Shown piece by piece: positions 8,973 to 17,533 of a DNA stretch of 25,702 nucleotides. Positions within the stretch are counted from its first letter, which is position 1; each line of letters starts with the position of its first letter. The stretch is from positions 1-25,702 of the forward strand of contig JAFGBV010000128.1 in NCBI GenBank assembly GCA_016932955.1. Reading direction: 5' to 3'. This DNA comes from Anaerolineales bacterium. GTDB taxonomy: Bacteria > Chloroflexota > Anaerolineae > Anaerolineales > UBA4823. A program made the position numbers and the translations under genes. The notes under the pieces are model-generated. The model was given only the letters and a program-made list of their open reading frames with translations, was not told the origin of the DNA and did not search any database.

Positions 8973-9316
8973 GAATCTCCTTGCTGCATTAAGGGTGATA
9001 GATCCGAGTCCGTTGCATCCCAGGTTCGTTTGTAATTGATATCAAGCTTATCCAGGATTGCTTTTTCCAGGTTTATCCCGGCAATGCTGGCTATTTGAAG
9101 TAAATAGAGCGCCACATCAGCTAGTTCACCTGCCAGCTCATCACGATCCTCAAGCCGTTCATTCCATTGGAAATGCTCAAGGACTTCATTCGCTTCCAGG
9201 CTGAGAGAGATGGCGAGGTTGCGCAATGTCTGTGGGCGCTTGCTGTCAGGCTCGTACCAGCCTTGTGAACGGACGAAATCGTGCATTGCTTGGGTCAGTT
9301 CGGGAATGTTCATCAT
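8969..9316 (-). CDS. MazG-like nucleotide pyrophosphohydrolase
   Basis: This 115-residue all-alpha protein has the MazG/dCTP-pyrophosphatase pattern: SLEANEVLEHFQW (metal-binding ExxE) followed by ELAGELADVALYLLQIA (ExxxD on the next helix). The family hydrolyses (d)NTPs, often modified or non-canonical ones, to monophosphate and pyrophosphate. The start is one of the tandem ATGs at 9316/9313. The in-frame ATG at 9430 would add 38 proline- and cysteine-rich residues overlapping the upstream 69-codon gene and is rejected. No strong Shine-Dalgarno sequence is visible, so the start is moderately sure. It is the second gene of the minus-strand operon and overlaps the LOG gene by ATGA. Confidence 0.88.
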   Translation of the reverse strand: MMNIPELTQAMHDFVRSQGWYEPDSKRPQTLRNLAISLSLEANEVLEHFQWNERLEDRDELAGELADVALYLLQIASIAGINLEKAILDKLDINYKRTWDATDSDLSPLMQQGDS

Positions 9317-9366
9317 GGTTAGTGAAATGGGGGAGGTCCCTTGTGGGGTGAGATTGATTGTCGTGC

Positions 9367-9576
9367 TCACAGGTCGATTCCAAGAGCAGATAGGGCAGCT
9401 CGGGCAGAGAGTGCCTGTTCGGGGTGCCAATCTGGCTCAGTGGCCATCCTCTTCAGGTGCTGCAGGATTGTCTGCTGGTTGTCGGGCTCCAGAGTGGAGA
9501 ATGTACTCTGTACTTGTTTACCATCTCTGGAAAGCAAAGCATCCCATAACAATTCGAGTGGGTCAATGCTGTTCAT
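9367..9576 (-). CDS. Small conserved-looking protein of 69 residues, unknown function
   Basis: I cannot assign a function. The product is acidic to neutral and helical, with the pattern PLELLWDALLSRDG...LEPDNQQTILQHLKRMATEPDWHPEQALSARAAL, which looks like two or three amphipathic helices. I prefer the ATG at 9576 because GAGGG lies 8 bases upstream; in-frame ATGs at 9591 and 9630 give longer products with poorer ribosome sites. It heads the minus-strand operon 50 bases before the MazG-like gene, under the divergent promoter. Composition and gene position support it as real. Confidence 0.65.
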   Translation of the reverse strand: MNSIDPLELLWDALLSRDGKQVQSTFSTLEPDNQQTILQHLKRMATEPDWHPEQALSARAALSALGIDL

Positions 9577-9603
9577 TATCGCAACCCTCATCTTTCTGCT
9601 GTA

Positions 9604-9652
9604 ATTGTATCTCAGGATGTGGAAATTCAAAACAGGAATTGTCGGTTACAAT
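9604..9652. promoter_or_regulatory. Overlapping divergent promoters
   Basis: On the minus strand TACAAT (9609-9604) is preceded, after 15 bases, by TTGAAT (9630-9625). On the plus strand TACAAT (9647-9652) is preceded, after 15 bases, by TTCAAA (9626-9631). The two -35 boxes share the same bases. They would serve the minus-strand operon starting at 9576 and the tRNA nucleotidyltransferase gene at 9671. The spacers are shorter than the ideal 17. Confidence 0.4.
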
Positions 9653-9670
9653 AAAGGTAACGGATATGGT

Positions 9671-12328
9671 ATGCGGATTATCCTGACCCACGAGCAAGCA
9701 GATTTTGATGCTCTCGCCTCTCTGCTAGGGGCTTACCTGGTGGATGATAGCTCACAACCAGTTCTGCCGCGGCGCATGAACCGCAATGTGCGCGCATTTA
9801 TCACCCTCTATGGTGCAGAGTTGCCCTTTGTCGACCCGCGCGACTTGCCCGGGGAACCAATTGATATGGTGACATTGGTGGACACACAGAACATGGCCAC
9901 CTTGAAGGGCATGAGTCAGGAGACCCGCGTGCAGGCGATCGATCACCACCCGCTTCGCACAGATACGCCGGAGGGCTGGACGATCTCTACCGTTGAAATT
10001 GGAGCCACAGCCACCTTATTTGTGGAGCAATTGCGAGAGCATAACGGCAGTTTGAGCATGATCTATGCCACGCTTTTACTGCTGGGAATTTATGAGGACA
10101 CTGGCTCTTTGACGTATTCACGCACTACGGCTCGCGACCTGCGCGCGGCATCCTATCTGCTGGAGCAAGGTGCCAATTTGCGGATTGCCGTGGATTTCCT
10201 CAATCACCCTCTCTCTCTGCAACAGCAGGCATTATATGATACCTTGCGAGAACAAAGCCAGGTGCTAAACGTGCATGGTTACACGATCATCCTGGCATGG
10301 GGTAAGGCGCTGGATATGGATGAGGAATTATCCTCAATTGCTCATAAATTACGCGATTTGCTGGATCCGGATGCGCTCATTTTATTGATCGCCACACGCG
10401 GCGGTGTGCAGATGATTTGCCGTTCAACCAGTGATCATATTGACGTGGCTGAGATAGCGAAGTTCTTTGGAGGCGGTGGTCACGCTCGTGCGGCAGCTGG
10501 CTTGATTAAGGATCGCAGCATAGAAGATGTATGCAGTGAGTTGACCGAGATTCTGCCGGATAAAATACGCCCAGCAGTGACTGTTGCAGAGATCATGTCC
10601 CATGGCCTTCAGGTGCTTACGCCAGAGACGCCTGTTCAGGAGGCTGCCACGCGAATGCAGCGTTATGGATATGAAGGTTACCCGGTGGTAGAGGATGGTA
10701 GGGTGGTTGGCCTGCTCACTCGACGTGCGGTGGACCGTGCTCTATCGCATAAGCTTAATCTCACGGCAGCCAGCCTCATGAACGCCGGAAATGTATCCGT
10801 TAAATCCAATGACTCGATCAGTTACCTTCAACATATGATGACAGAGACCGGATGGGGGCAGATCCCGGTGACTCATCCTGAAAGTAGTGAGATTATTGGC
10901 ATTGTGACGCGCACGGATCTTCTCAAGACACTGACAAAGCAGCATGGACAGGTTGGCTTGATCAACCTTGCTGAGCGCTTGGAGCGAGCACTTCCCCCTG
11001 CTCGTTTGGCGTTGCTGAAGCAAGTTGCCGAGCTGGCTCATTCACTGCATTCTGCGCTGTACATTGTCGGCGGATTTGTGCGGGATCTTATTCTTGAACA
11101 CCCCAGCCTGGACTTTGATCTGGTGGTTGAGGGCGATGCCATTGCGTTAGCACAGCGCTTGCGCCGTCGTTTCGGTGGTCGTTTGACAACCCATGGGCGA
11201 TTTGGTACTGCAAAATGGATCATTGCCGAGCAGCGATCAGATTTAGCAACGCAGTTGGGATACCGTGGACAGTTGGAGGAATTGCCAGAATATCTCGATT
11301 TAATCACTGCCCGTACTGAGTTTTATACATACCCTACGGCGCTGCCTACGGTGGAACGGAGCAGTATCAAACTCGATTTGCATCGTCGTGATTTCACCAT
11401 TAACACCCTGGCACTACGCTTGGATGGACACCATTATGGTGAATTGCATGATCATTGGGGTGGCTTTAATGACTTGCGCTCCGGGCAGGTGAGGGTGCTG
11501 CATTCGCTCTCTTTTGTTGATGATCCGACCCGGATCCTCAGAGCGGTGCGCTTTGAGCAGCGTTTTGCATTTGAGATTGAGCCGCGTACATTGGATCTGC
11601 TTCGAGAAGCAGTTACGTTGCTGTTGCGCGTTTCAGGAGATCGATTGCGGCATGAGCTGGAGCATATTCTGGAAGAAGAGCGTCGCCTGGAAATGTTGGA
11701 TCGTCTGCATGAATTGAGGGTTCTGGAAGCGCTTCATCCTGCATTGCAATGGGACGATTGGCTTCGCCACCGGATCGGAAAACTGAGCGATCATAATAAC
11801 CATGGGCTTGATCTACTTGCGCCATTATTTAACACGTCACCTAAGGTCAGTAAACGTATTCTGTTACGTCGCCTGGCAACCTGTTTATGGTTGATGCGTC
11901 TGACATTGGACCGCCAGCAAGCGGTATTGGGACGCTTGAAAATACCGGTGAACCAGGCGCGAGAGATCCGGGCAGCAGCGCGCCTCTGGCGCGACTTGCC
12001 GAGCCTGGGACAAGCGATACCGAGTGTAGTCGTATCACGCTTGGAAGATATCCCTTCTTTAGCAATTTATGCGAATTGCCTCGCCACAGAGGATTCCTTG
12101 TTATGCCAGGTGCTACGGAACTATATTGAGCGGTGGCGTTTTGTATCATCGCATACGACTGGTGATGATTTAAGAGCTCGCGGTCTGCCTCCTGGCCCGG
12201 CTTACCGTGAGATTTTGACTGCTCTACGCAATGCCTGGCTGGATGACAAAATCCATACCATGAAGGAGGAGCAGGAGATGTTGGCTGGTTTGATTCGCGA
12301 AACTGGAGAAAAGAAGGCTGATTCTTAG
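9671..12328 (+). CDS. tRNA nucleotidyltransferase with DHH, CBS and poly(A) polymerase-type domains
   Basis: This 885-residue enzyme adds nucleotides of the 3' CCA end of tRNA. Residues 1-300 form a DHH/DHHA1 phosphoesterase module: THEQADFDA (D11, D13), DHH at 91-93 and the GGGGH motif at 267-271. A CBS pair follows at about 310-430. The class II nucleotidyltransferase head starts near residue 455 with VGGFVRD (466-472), metal-binding D481 and D483 in DFDLVVEGD, RRDFTINTLALR and the DDPTRILRAVRF RNA-binding segment. This architecture matches the A-adding or CCA-adding enzymes of deep-branching bacteria; if it only adds A, a separate CC-adding enzyme should exist elsewhere. The ATG at 9671 fits the family N-terminus (MRIILTHEQADFDA); longer in-frame starts upstream fall in the promoter. 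It is the first gene of a three-gene run. Confidence 0.93.
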   Translation: MRIILTHEQADFDALASLLGAYLVDDSSQPVLPRRMNRNVRAFITLYGAELPFVDPRDLPGEPIDMVTLVDTQNMATLKGMSQETRVQAIDHHPLRTDTPEGWTISTVEIGATATLFVEQLREHNGSLSMIYATLLLLGIYEDTGSLTYSRTTARDLRAASYLLEQGANLRIAVDFLNHPLSLQQQALYDTLREQSQVLNVHGYTIILAWGKALDMDEELSSIAHKLRDLLDPDALILLIATRGGVQMICRSTSDHIDVAEIAKFFGGGGHARAAAGLIKDRSIEDVCSELTEILPDKIRPAVTVAEIMSHGLQVLTPETPVQEAATRMQRYGYEGYPVVEDGRVVGLLTRRAVDRALSHKLNLTAASLMNAGNVSVKSNDSISYLQHMMTETGWGQIPVTHPESSEIIGIVTRTDLLKTLTKQHGQVGLINLAERLERALPPARLALLKQVAELAHSLHSALYIVGGFVRDLILEHPSLDFDLVVEGDAIALAQRLRRRFGGRLTTHGRFGTAKWIIAEQRSDLATQLGYRGQLEELPEYLDLITARTEFYTYPTALPTVERSSIKLDLHRRDFTINTLALRLDGHHYGELHDHWGGFNDLRSGQVRVLHSLSFVDDPTRILRAVRFEQRFAFEIEPRTLDLLREAVTLLLRVSGDRLRHELEHILEEERRLEMLDRLHELRVLEALHPALQWDDWLRHRIGKLSDHNNHGLDLLAPLFNTSPKVSKRILLRRLATCLWLMRLTLDRQQAVLGRLKIPVNQAREIRAAARLWRDLPSLGQAIPSVVVSRLEDIPSLAIYANCLATEDSLLCQVLRNYIERWRFVSSHTTGDDLRARGLPPGPAYREILTALRNAWLDDKIHTMKEEQEMLAGLIRETGEKKADS

Positions 12329-12349
12329 GTGGTCTTCCCCGAGTGAATT

Positions 12350-12925
12350 ATGCCAGTGTCACCGCAGCCTGATGTGCTTTCATCGCTCGTAATTCATCCT
12401 GCGAGGCGCAGCGATTTATTAGCAATGGAGTGGGAGGGGGAGTATTTGCATTTCCGTCGTCTATATGCAGATACTTATAAGATGATGGAAAATGGATATG
12501 GAAAGATATGGGTGGCGGAATGGGGGGAAGATGGCGCACCACATCGGGTAGAGAAATATGATCAGTCGCGCTTGCTTGGTCAATTGTTTGTATCATACAA
12601 AGGTGCGCGGTCAGAACTTGCCGATGGCAGTGTGCGAGCATACGTTTATGGTTTTCGTATTCGCCCGACTTATCGCAACCAGGGGCTTGGCACACAGATG
12701 ATGCTGGTTGCCGAGAACGATCTACTGGAGCGGAGTTTTCGCATCGTGACGCTTAATGTGGCGCGTAGTAATCAAGCCGCCCTGCGATTCTACGAACGCC
12801 TGGGATATTATGTGGTTGCAGAGGATCCAGGTCGATGGTCATATATCGACCATACGGGTAGCCGCCGCGAGGTTCATGAACCTGCTTGGCGGATGGAAAA
12901 AATGTTGCAGAGATCTGTTGTATGA
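12350..12925 (+). CDS. GNAT family N-acetyltransferase
   Basis: This 191-residue protein has the GNAT core: a beta strand followed by the acetyl-CoA pyrophosphate loop in FRIRPTYRNQGLGTQMM (the R/Q-x-x-G-x-G/A motif), then LNVARSNQAALRFYERLGY, typical of motif B. It transfers an acetyl group from acetyl-CoA to an amine; the substrate is unknown. The N-terminal region (EGEYLHFRRLYADTYKMM) is unusual for a minimal GNAT and may set specificity. The gene lies 21 bases after the tRNA nucleotidyltransferase gene. Its TGA overlaps the ATG of the following GGDEF gene, so the two are probably translated together. Confidence 0.9.
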   Translation: MPVSPQPDVLSSLVIHPARRSDLLAMEWEGEYLHFRRLYADTYKMMENGYGKIWVAEWGEDGAPHRVEKYDQSRLLGQLFVSYKGARSELADGSVRAYVYGFRIRPTYRNQGLGTQMMLVAENDLLERSFRIVTLNVARSNQAALRFYERLGYYVVAEDPGRWSYIDHTGSRREVHEPAWRMEKMLQRSVV

Positions 12926-15900
12926 ACGGCGGCCCGCTTCCCAGTGCACGCAGACAGATCTTGCTTGATCCACTGACAGGCATTTATTCGCGCCTTACAT
13001 TGCAGTCACGCTTTCAAGAGGAGATCAATCGCGCACGGCGTTATGATGAAACGTTCAGCGTGCTGATGATCGACTTGGACCACTTCAAGAGTATTAACGA
13101 TGCTTTCGGTCACCAGCGGGGGGATGCGGTGCTGATTGAGTTGATACAGCGTGTACAAGACACGGTCCGCGATTCGGATATTCTTTTTCGCTATGGTGGA
13201 GATGAATTCGTAGCCTTGCTGCCGCGCACTTCTAAGCAACAGGCGCTTGCTATGTCGGATCGCTTGATTGTAGCAGCAAGTGCAACACCGTTTGGGGGAA
13301 ATCCTCCGCTGACATTGTCCATGAGCATCGGCATTGCATCATACCCTGAAGATGGCGACACCCCAGAGATGATTTTTGAGACAGCAGACCAGCGCGCGTA
13401 CCAAGCTAAGCAAACTGGGCGCGGTCGGGCAGTTCACAAGGATCAGCCCCGAAGTAATGAAATGCTTTTTGCCGAAGTATCTCGTCTGGTCGAACGCGAT
13501 CGAGGATTGAAAGCGGGGATTGAATTTGTGGATCGCCTGGCAGAGAACAAACGCAGCGTGCTATTTATTTCTGGTCCCAGCGGCAGTGGGAGGTCTCGGT
13601 TCTTGCGGGAGGTCGGTAAAATTGCCCGTATACAGGGATATGAAGTATTGGCATTACGCTGCCGGCCTGCCCTGCGCGGGCGAGCGTATGGTGTATTGAC
13701 GGAGGCTTGCCTTGAAGCTGGACTCCCCGTACCTTCTGAAGAAGGCCAAAGTTTTGACCGTAATTTACAGGCGGTGATCGAAGAACGCGGTCGGTCGGGG
13801 CTTGTGATCCTGGGGGATGATTTGCATCATGCGGATTGGTCCACCGTTGAGATCGTGTATCAACTCTTGAACAGTTCAGTGATAAGTGTAGAAGGTTTAG
13901 CTTACTCTCTGGATAGTCGTTCTGCAGATCGGTTGGGTTTCCTAACGCAGTCCATCCCGCGAATAACAGTCGAGCTATATCCGTTATCTCTGCAGGGTAT
14001 GGGCGTTTGGCTGCGCAGCGCGCTGCATTGGGAGGCGCCTCAAGACTTCTTGTCCTGGCTGCGTGCGGAGACAGGCGGGCTTCCGGCTGCGATACATGAT
14101 GGGCTATTCTATATAGTACGGCGAGGAATCTTGACCTGGGAGCGAGAGAATTGGACGCTGGCAGAGGATTATGATACTTTACCGCTAAAAGCTTGGCTGG
14201 AGACACAAGAAACCACCTCTGTGCTGAATCTACCATTACCACTTACTCCGTTTGTTGGGCGGGATGCAGAGATTCGCACTGCAATTGAATTGCTGGGTAG
14301 TACGCGTTTGCTCACACTGACCGGCATAGGCGGCGTGGGGAAGACGCGCCTGGCAATTCAGGTGGCAACCGAGGTGGCGTCCGCCAGTGGGGCAGGGATT
14401 GGTTTTCCGCAGGGCGTCCACTTTGTGCCATTGGCAGCAATTACTGCCGTCGATATGCTAGAATCGGCCATCGCAGACGCGATCGGATTCCAATTTTATG
14501 GACGCGAAGGAGCGCGACAGCAGCTTCTGAATTTCTTGCGCGAGAAGCGCATGCTGTTGCTGATGGATAATTTCGAACACCTGATGGGAGCGATTGACCT
14601 GGTTGTAGATATTCTTGCTACAGCACCAGATGTAAAAGTTATGGTCACTTCACGTGAGCGCTTGAATGTGCGTGGAGAGACAGTGCTCGAGTTAAAAGGG
14701 ATGGAATATCCATCGGGCGACGGAGGAGATGAGATTGAGAGATATACCGCCGTCCAATTATTTCTGCACCTGGCACGAAAATCCAGCCCAGGTTTTGTAC
14801 TCGGGGATATTGAGCGGCTCTATGTGGCGCGTATTTGTCAAAAAGTGGATGGATTACCGTTGGGAATCGAATTGGCGGCGGCATGGGTTCCCCTGCTTTC
14901 TTGTCAGGAGATTGCGCAGGAGATTGAACACAACTTGGACATTTTGGGCGAATCTCTGGCAGATGTACCGGATCGGCACCGCAGTTTACGAGCCGTATTT
15001 GATAGCTCATGGGGCCTGCTGACTGCTGAAGAGCAGATGGTTCTTGCCAAGCTTTCTGTATTTACGGGAGGGTTTTCGCGCGAGGCGGCTAAGCAGGTGA
15101 GTGGTGCATCATTGCCTGTGATTGCTGGTCTATCAAAGAAATCGCTGTTGAGAATGATTCCGACTGGACCGTTGCCCTCAGCGCGTTACGAACTGCACGA
15201 GGTTTTATGGCAGTATGCTGCTGAGAAGTTGGAGCAAGTGCCAGATGTAAATCGAACTGTAATCCAGGCACACAGTGATTATTATCTGAACTATCTGCAA
15301 GAGAAAGGTTCCTTGCTGAATGGTGCGCAGCAGATGGATGCCCTGGTATTTATCAGCAGGGAGTTCGAGAACATTCGCCTGGCTTGGCAGAGCGCAGTGG
15401 ATGCTCGGGATTTTAGGGCTGTTCAAGGTGCATTGGATTCTATCTATGTGTACTTCTATATGCGCACATTATTGCAGGAGGCAATGGATTTCTTCGAAAC
15501 CACTGAAAAGACTATAAAGTGTTTATCGGAGGAAAATGAAGATCTGAAGCTCACCTGTGCAATGATACAGACCCGCCTGATGTATTTTTACCAGCACACA
15601 GGTCGCTATGATCAGGGGCGAGAATGTTTTGCTCACAACCACGAACTAATCCGCAGTGCAGACCTTCCCTCCGAATTGGCTATTTTATTGCTGCGCATGG
15701 GATCGATCCATGAGGATATTATTGAGCATCCCGAAGCGCAGATGCTTTTCCAGGAAAGCCTGCAGCTATATCGCGCTCTTGGGGATAAGTGTGGAATAAC
15801 CAGTGTATTAAATGAGTTAGGGGTTGTCGCCTATCATCGCGGAGAGTATGCGCAATCAGAAGTTTTGTTGCAGGAGGCGTTGGATACCGCGCGCAGTATA

Positions 15901-16641
15901 GAAAACCGCTGGTGGATTGGACGCGCTCTGATCAACCTGGGAAATGTGGAATGTGATTTGGGTAAGTATGCTGAGGCGCAGGCGCACTATGAGGAAAGTC
16001 TGGTATTGAGCCGCGAATTGGATGATCGCTCCGCGGCCTCGGTTGCTCTGAATAACCTGGGAGATATTGCACGCGTAACAGGCGATTTGAGCCAGGCCGC
16101 AGAATATCTAGAGGCTTCCGCCCGTATCTGCCAGGAGGTGGGAGATCGCCTGGGGATGGCAATCTCGCTGGAAAACCTGGGTGAGGTTTCGTATGATCAG
16201 GGCGATTATGCTGCGGCTGAGACATATTTTCAACGGGCGTTGGGATTGCTGCAACAGGTAGGCGTAGATCCGGGCACGATATCACTTTCTTATTACATGG
16301 GTCTAGTGGCAACTGCGAAAGGCGACGAAAAAAATGCTTGGCAGAAGTTTCGCGAGGCGCTGGTTTTTACTAGTGAAACGCAATCGATACCATTTGCGCT
16401 TCAAGCGATAGCGGCTATGCTTCCCCTGCTATCAGCCAAAGGCCATACGCGTTTGCTGATGGAGGCGTTTGCCTTAATCCTAAATCATCCTGGATGTATG
16501 GATGAAACAAAGCTCCAGGCGCGGAAGCTCCTTGAGCAGCGCGGTGATACCATCCCGGTGCAGATCCTTGTAGAGTTTGAAGGCGAACGCGCCTCTGCCC
16601 AATATGCCAGGGTTGTTCAGGAGATTCTTGCTCTCTCGTAG
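12922..16641 (+). CDS. GGDEF (diguanylate cyclase) - AAA ATPase - STAND ATPase - TPR protein
   Basis: This 1239-residue protein has four parts. Residues 12-170 are a GGDEF domain with LDPLTGIYSR, DLDHFKSIND, the catalytic GGDEF at 92-96 and an allosteric I-site RxxD at 83-86, so it should convert GTP to c-di-GMP with product inhibition. Residues 190-400 resemble an AAA ATPase with Walker B ILGDDLHHAD, but the Walker A is GPSGSGRS (218-225) with Arg in place of Lys, so this module is probably not a normal ATPase. Residues 455-720 are an NB-ARC/STAND ATPase with intact GIGGVGKT (468-475), Walker B D549 and TSRE. TPR repeats occupy about 870-1180. The ATG at 12922 is used because it overlaps the GNAT stop (ATGA) and precedes the GGDEF domain closely; the in-frame ATG at 12886 lies inside the GNAT gene. 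No membrane segment is seen. Confidence 0.9.
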   Translation: MNGGPLPSARRQILLDPLTGIYSRLTLQSRFQEEINRARRYDETFSVLMIDLDHFKSINDAFGHQRGDAVLIELIQRVQDTVRDSDILFRYGGDEFVALLPRTSKQQALAMSDRLIVAASATPFGGNPPLTLSMSIGIASYPEDGDTPEMIFETADQRAYQAKQTGRGRAVHKDQPRSNEMLFAEVSRLVERDRGLKAGIEFVDRLAENKRSVLFISGPSGSGRSRFLREVGKIARIQGYEVLALRCRPALRGRAYGVLTEACLEAGLPVPSEEGQSFDRNLQAVIEERGRSGLVILGDDLHHADWSTVEIVYQLLNSSVISVEGLAYSLDSRSADRLGFLTQSIPRITVELYPLSLQGMGVWLRSALHWEAPQDFLSWLRAETGGLPAAIHDGLFYIVRRGILTWERENWTLAEDYDTLPLKAWLETQETTSVLNLPLPLTPFVGRDAEIRTAIELLGSTRLLTLTGIGGVGKTRLAIQVATEVASASGAGIGFPQGVHFVPLAAITAVDMLESAIADAIGFQFYGREGARQQLLNFLREKRMLLLMDNFEHLMGAIDLVVDILATAPDVKVMVTSRERLNVRGETVLELKGMEYPSGDGGDEIERYTAVQLFLHLARKSSPGFVLGDIERLYVARICQKVDGLPLGIELAAAWVPLLSCQEIAQEIEHNLDILGESLADVPDRHRSLRAVFDSSWGLLTAEEQMVLAKLSVFTGGFSREAAKQVSGASLPVIAGLSKKSLLRMIPTGPLPSARYELHEVLWQYAAEKLEQVPDVNRTVIQAHSDYYLNYLQEKGSLLNGAQQMDALVFISREFENIRLAWQSAVDARDFRAVQGALDSIYVYFYMRTLLQEAMDFFETTEKTIKCLSEENEDLKLTCAMIQTRLMYFYQHTGRYDQGRECFAHNHELIRSADLPSELAILLLRMGSIHEDIIEHPEAQMLFQESLQLYRALGDKCGITSVLNELGVVAYHRGEYAQSEVLLQEALDTARSIENRWWIGRALINLGNVECDLGKYAEAQAHYEESLVLSRELDDRSAASVALNNLGDIARVTGDLSQAAEYLEASARICQEVGDRLGMAISLENLGEVSYDQGDYAAAETYFQRALGLLQQVGVDPGTISLSYYMGLVATAKGDEKNAWQKFREALVFTSETQSIPFALQAIAAMLPLLSAKGHTRLLMEAFALILNHPGCMDETKLQARKLLEQRGDTIPVQILVEFEGERASAQYARVVQEILALS

Positions 16642-16671
16642 AACATTTATCAAAAAAATCACCTTAAACAT

Positions 16672-16687
16672 TGTGATGTTTGTCACT
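16672..16687. promoter_or_regulatory. CRP/FNR-family binding site upstream of fdhD
   Basis: TGTGA-TGTTTG-TCACT matches the CRP-type palindrome TGTGA-N6-TCACA at nine of ten half-site bases. A further half-site (ATCACC, about 16658-16663) forms a second, wider dyad with the same GTGAT. Candidate -10 hexamers follow at 16702 (TATAGA) and 16711 (TATGGT), placing the dyad centre roughly 35-43 bases before transcription start, close to the class II activator position (-41.5). It would control the formate dehydrogenase operon. Confidence 0.5.
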
Positions 16688-16711
16688 AAATCATTTGGTG
16701 CTATAGAAAGT

Positions 16712-17533
16712 ATGGTAGACTTTATGCAGAAGATGTGTAAAGAAACAGCCACAGGAACTTATATTTATCAAGCAGGCGAGTGGAAAGAAGCACCTCAGCC
16801 TGTTGTAGAGGAATCCCCTGTTTCCATCACAGTTAACGGGAATATTTGGCTGACATTCATGTGCACTCCGGCAGACCTGGAAGCCCTGGCGGTGGGATTC
16901 CTGTATAATGAAGGCGTGATCAAAGGGCGCGATCAGGTGGCTTCATTGCGTGTTTGCCCTAATCATACCAATGTCGATATTTGGCTGACGCATCAGGCTA
17001 TTCGCCCGCTGCACTGGCGGCGTACCTCAGGTTGTACGGGAGGGGTGACCAGCCTGGAGCTGTCAAAAAACCGGCCAGAGTTATCTGATGGTGTACTGCT
17101 TACCCCGGCACAGATCAGCGACTTGATCAGGCAACTGGGTAGCGTGCAAAATCTATATCGCCAATCTGGGGGGGTGCATACATCAGCGCTCAGTGATGGT
17201 AAAAAGTTGCTTGTGGTAAGTGAGGATATTGGGCGGCATAATACCCTGGACAAGATCGCTGGAATTTGCTTGCTCAACGATCTGAACCCGCCCCAACGTG
17301 TTTTACTGACTACTGGCAGGATAAGCTCAGAGATGATCCAAAAAGCGGGACAGATCGGTGCTTCTGTGGTTATCTCGCTCACTTCCGCCAGTTCTTTATC
17401 GGTGTTGTTGGCAAGAGAATGGGGGCAAACATTGATCGGATATGCGCGACGGGATCGATTTGTGGTATATACGCATGCCGAACGGATCCTCACATCGGCT
17501 TTGAAGATCACTAGTGAAATAAACGGAGTGTAA
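16712..17533 (+). CDS. fdhD: Formate dehydrogenase accessory sulfurtransferase FdhD
   Basis: FdhD passes sulfur from a cysteine desulfurase to the molybdenum/tungsten cofactor, a step needed for formate dehydrogenase activity. The 273-residue product has the family core: PVSITVNG, ADLEALAVGFLYNEGVI, TSGCTGG with the reactive cysteine (C108), FSR-equivalent GGVHTSAL, EDIGRHNTLDKIAG and LLTTGRISSEMIQKA. It has one cysteine in the active loop (C-T-G-G), whereas E. coli FdhD has a CxxC. The start is uncertain: in-frame ATGs lie at 16676, 16712, 16724 and 16733, none with a strong ribosome site. Those at 16676 and earlier overlap the regulatory dyad or the upstream gene, so 16712-16733 is likeliest. 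Its TAA immediately precedes the ATG of the next gene, marking the start of the fdh operon. Confidence 0.92.
   Translation: MVDFMQKMCKETATGTYIYQAGEWKEAPQPVVEESPVSITVNGNIWLTFMCTPADLEALAVGFLYNEGVIKGRDQVASLRVCPNHTNVDIWLTHQAIRPLHWRRTSGCTGGVTSLELSKNRPELSDGVLLTPAQISDLIRQLGSVQNLYRQSGGVHTSALSDGKKLLVVSEDIGRHNTLDKIAGICLLNDLNPPQRVLLTTGRISSEMIQKAGQIGASVVISLTSASSLSVLLAREWGQTLIGYARRDRFVVYTHAERILTSALKITSEINGV

Noticed and set aside
8969..9430. A 153-residue MazG-like protein starting at 9430
   Set aside because: The extra 38 residues are not family-like and overlap the 69-codon upstream gene; tandem ATGs at 9316/9313 fit the family length.
9605..9670. An upstream start for the tRNA nucleotidyltransferase
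   Set aside because: The added residues lie in the promoter region, and the family N-terminus matches the ATG at 9671.
12886..12921. An upstream start of the GGDEF protein inside the GNAT gene
   Set aside because: The ATG at 12922 forms a typical ATGA overlap and the added residues are the out-of-frame GNAT sequence.
16577..16711. A longer FdhD starting at 16577
   Set aside because: It would overlap the GGDEF-STAND gene and the CRP-like promoter region, and the extra residues are not part of FdhD.
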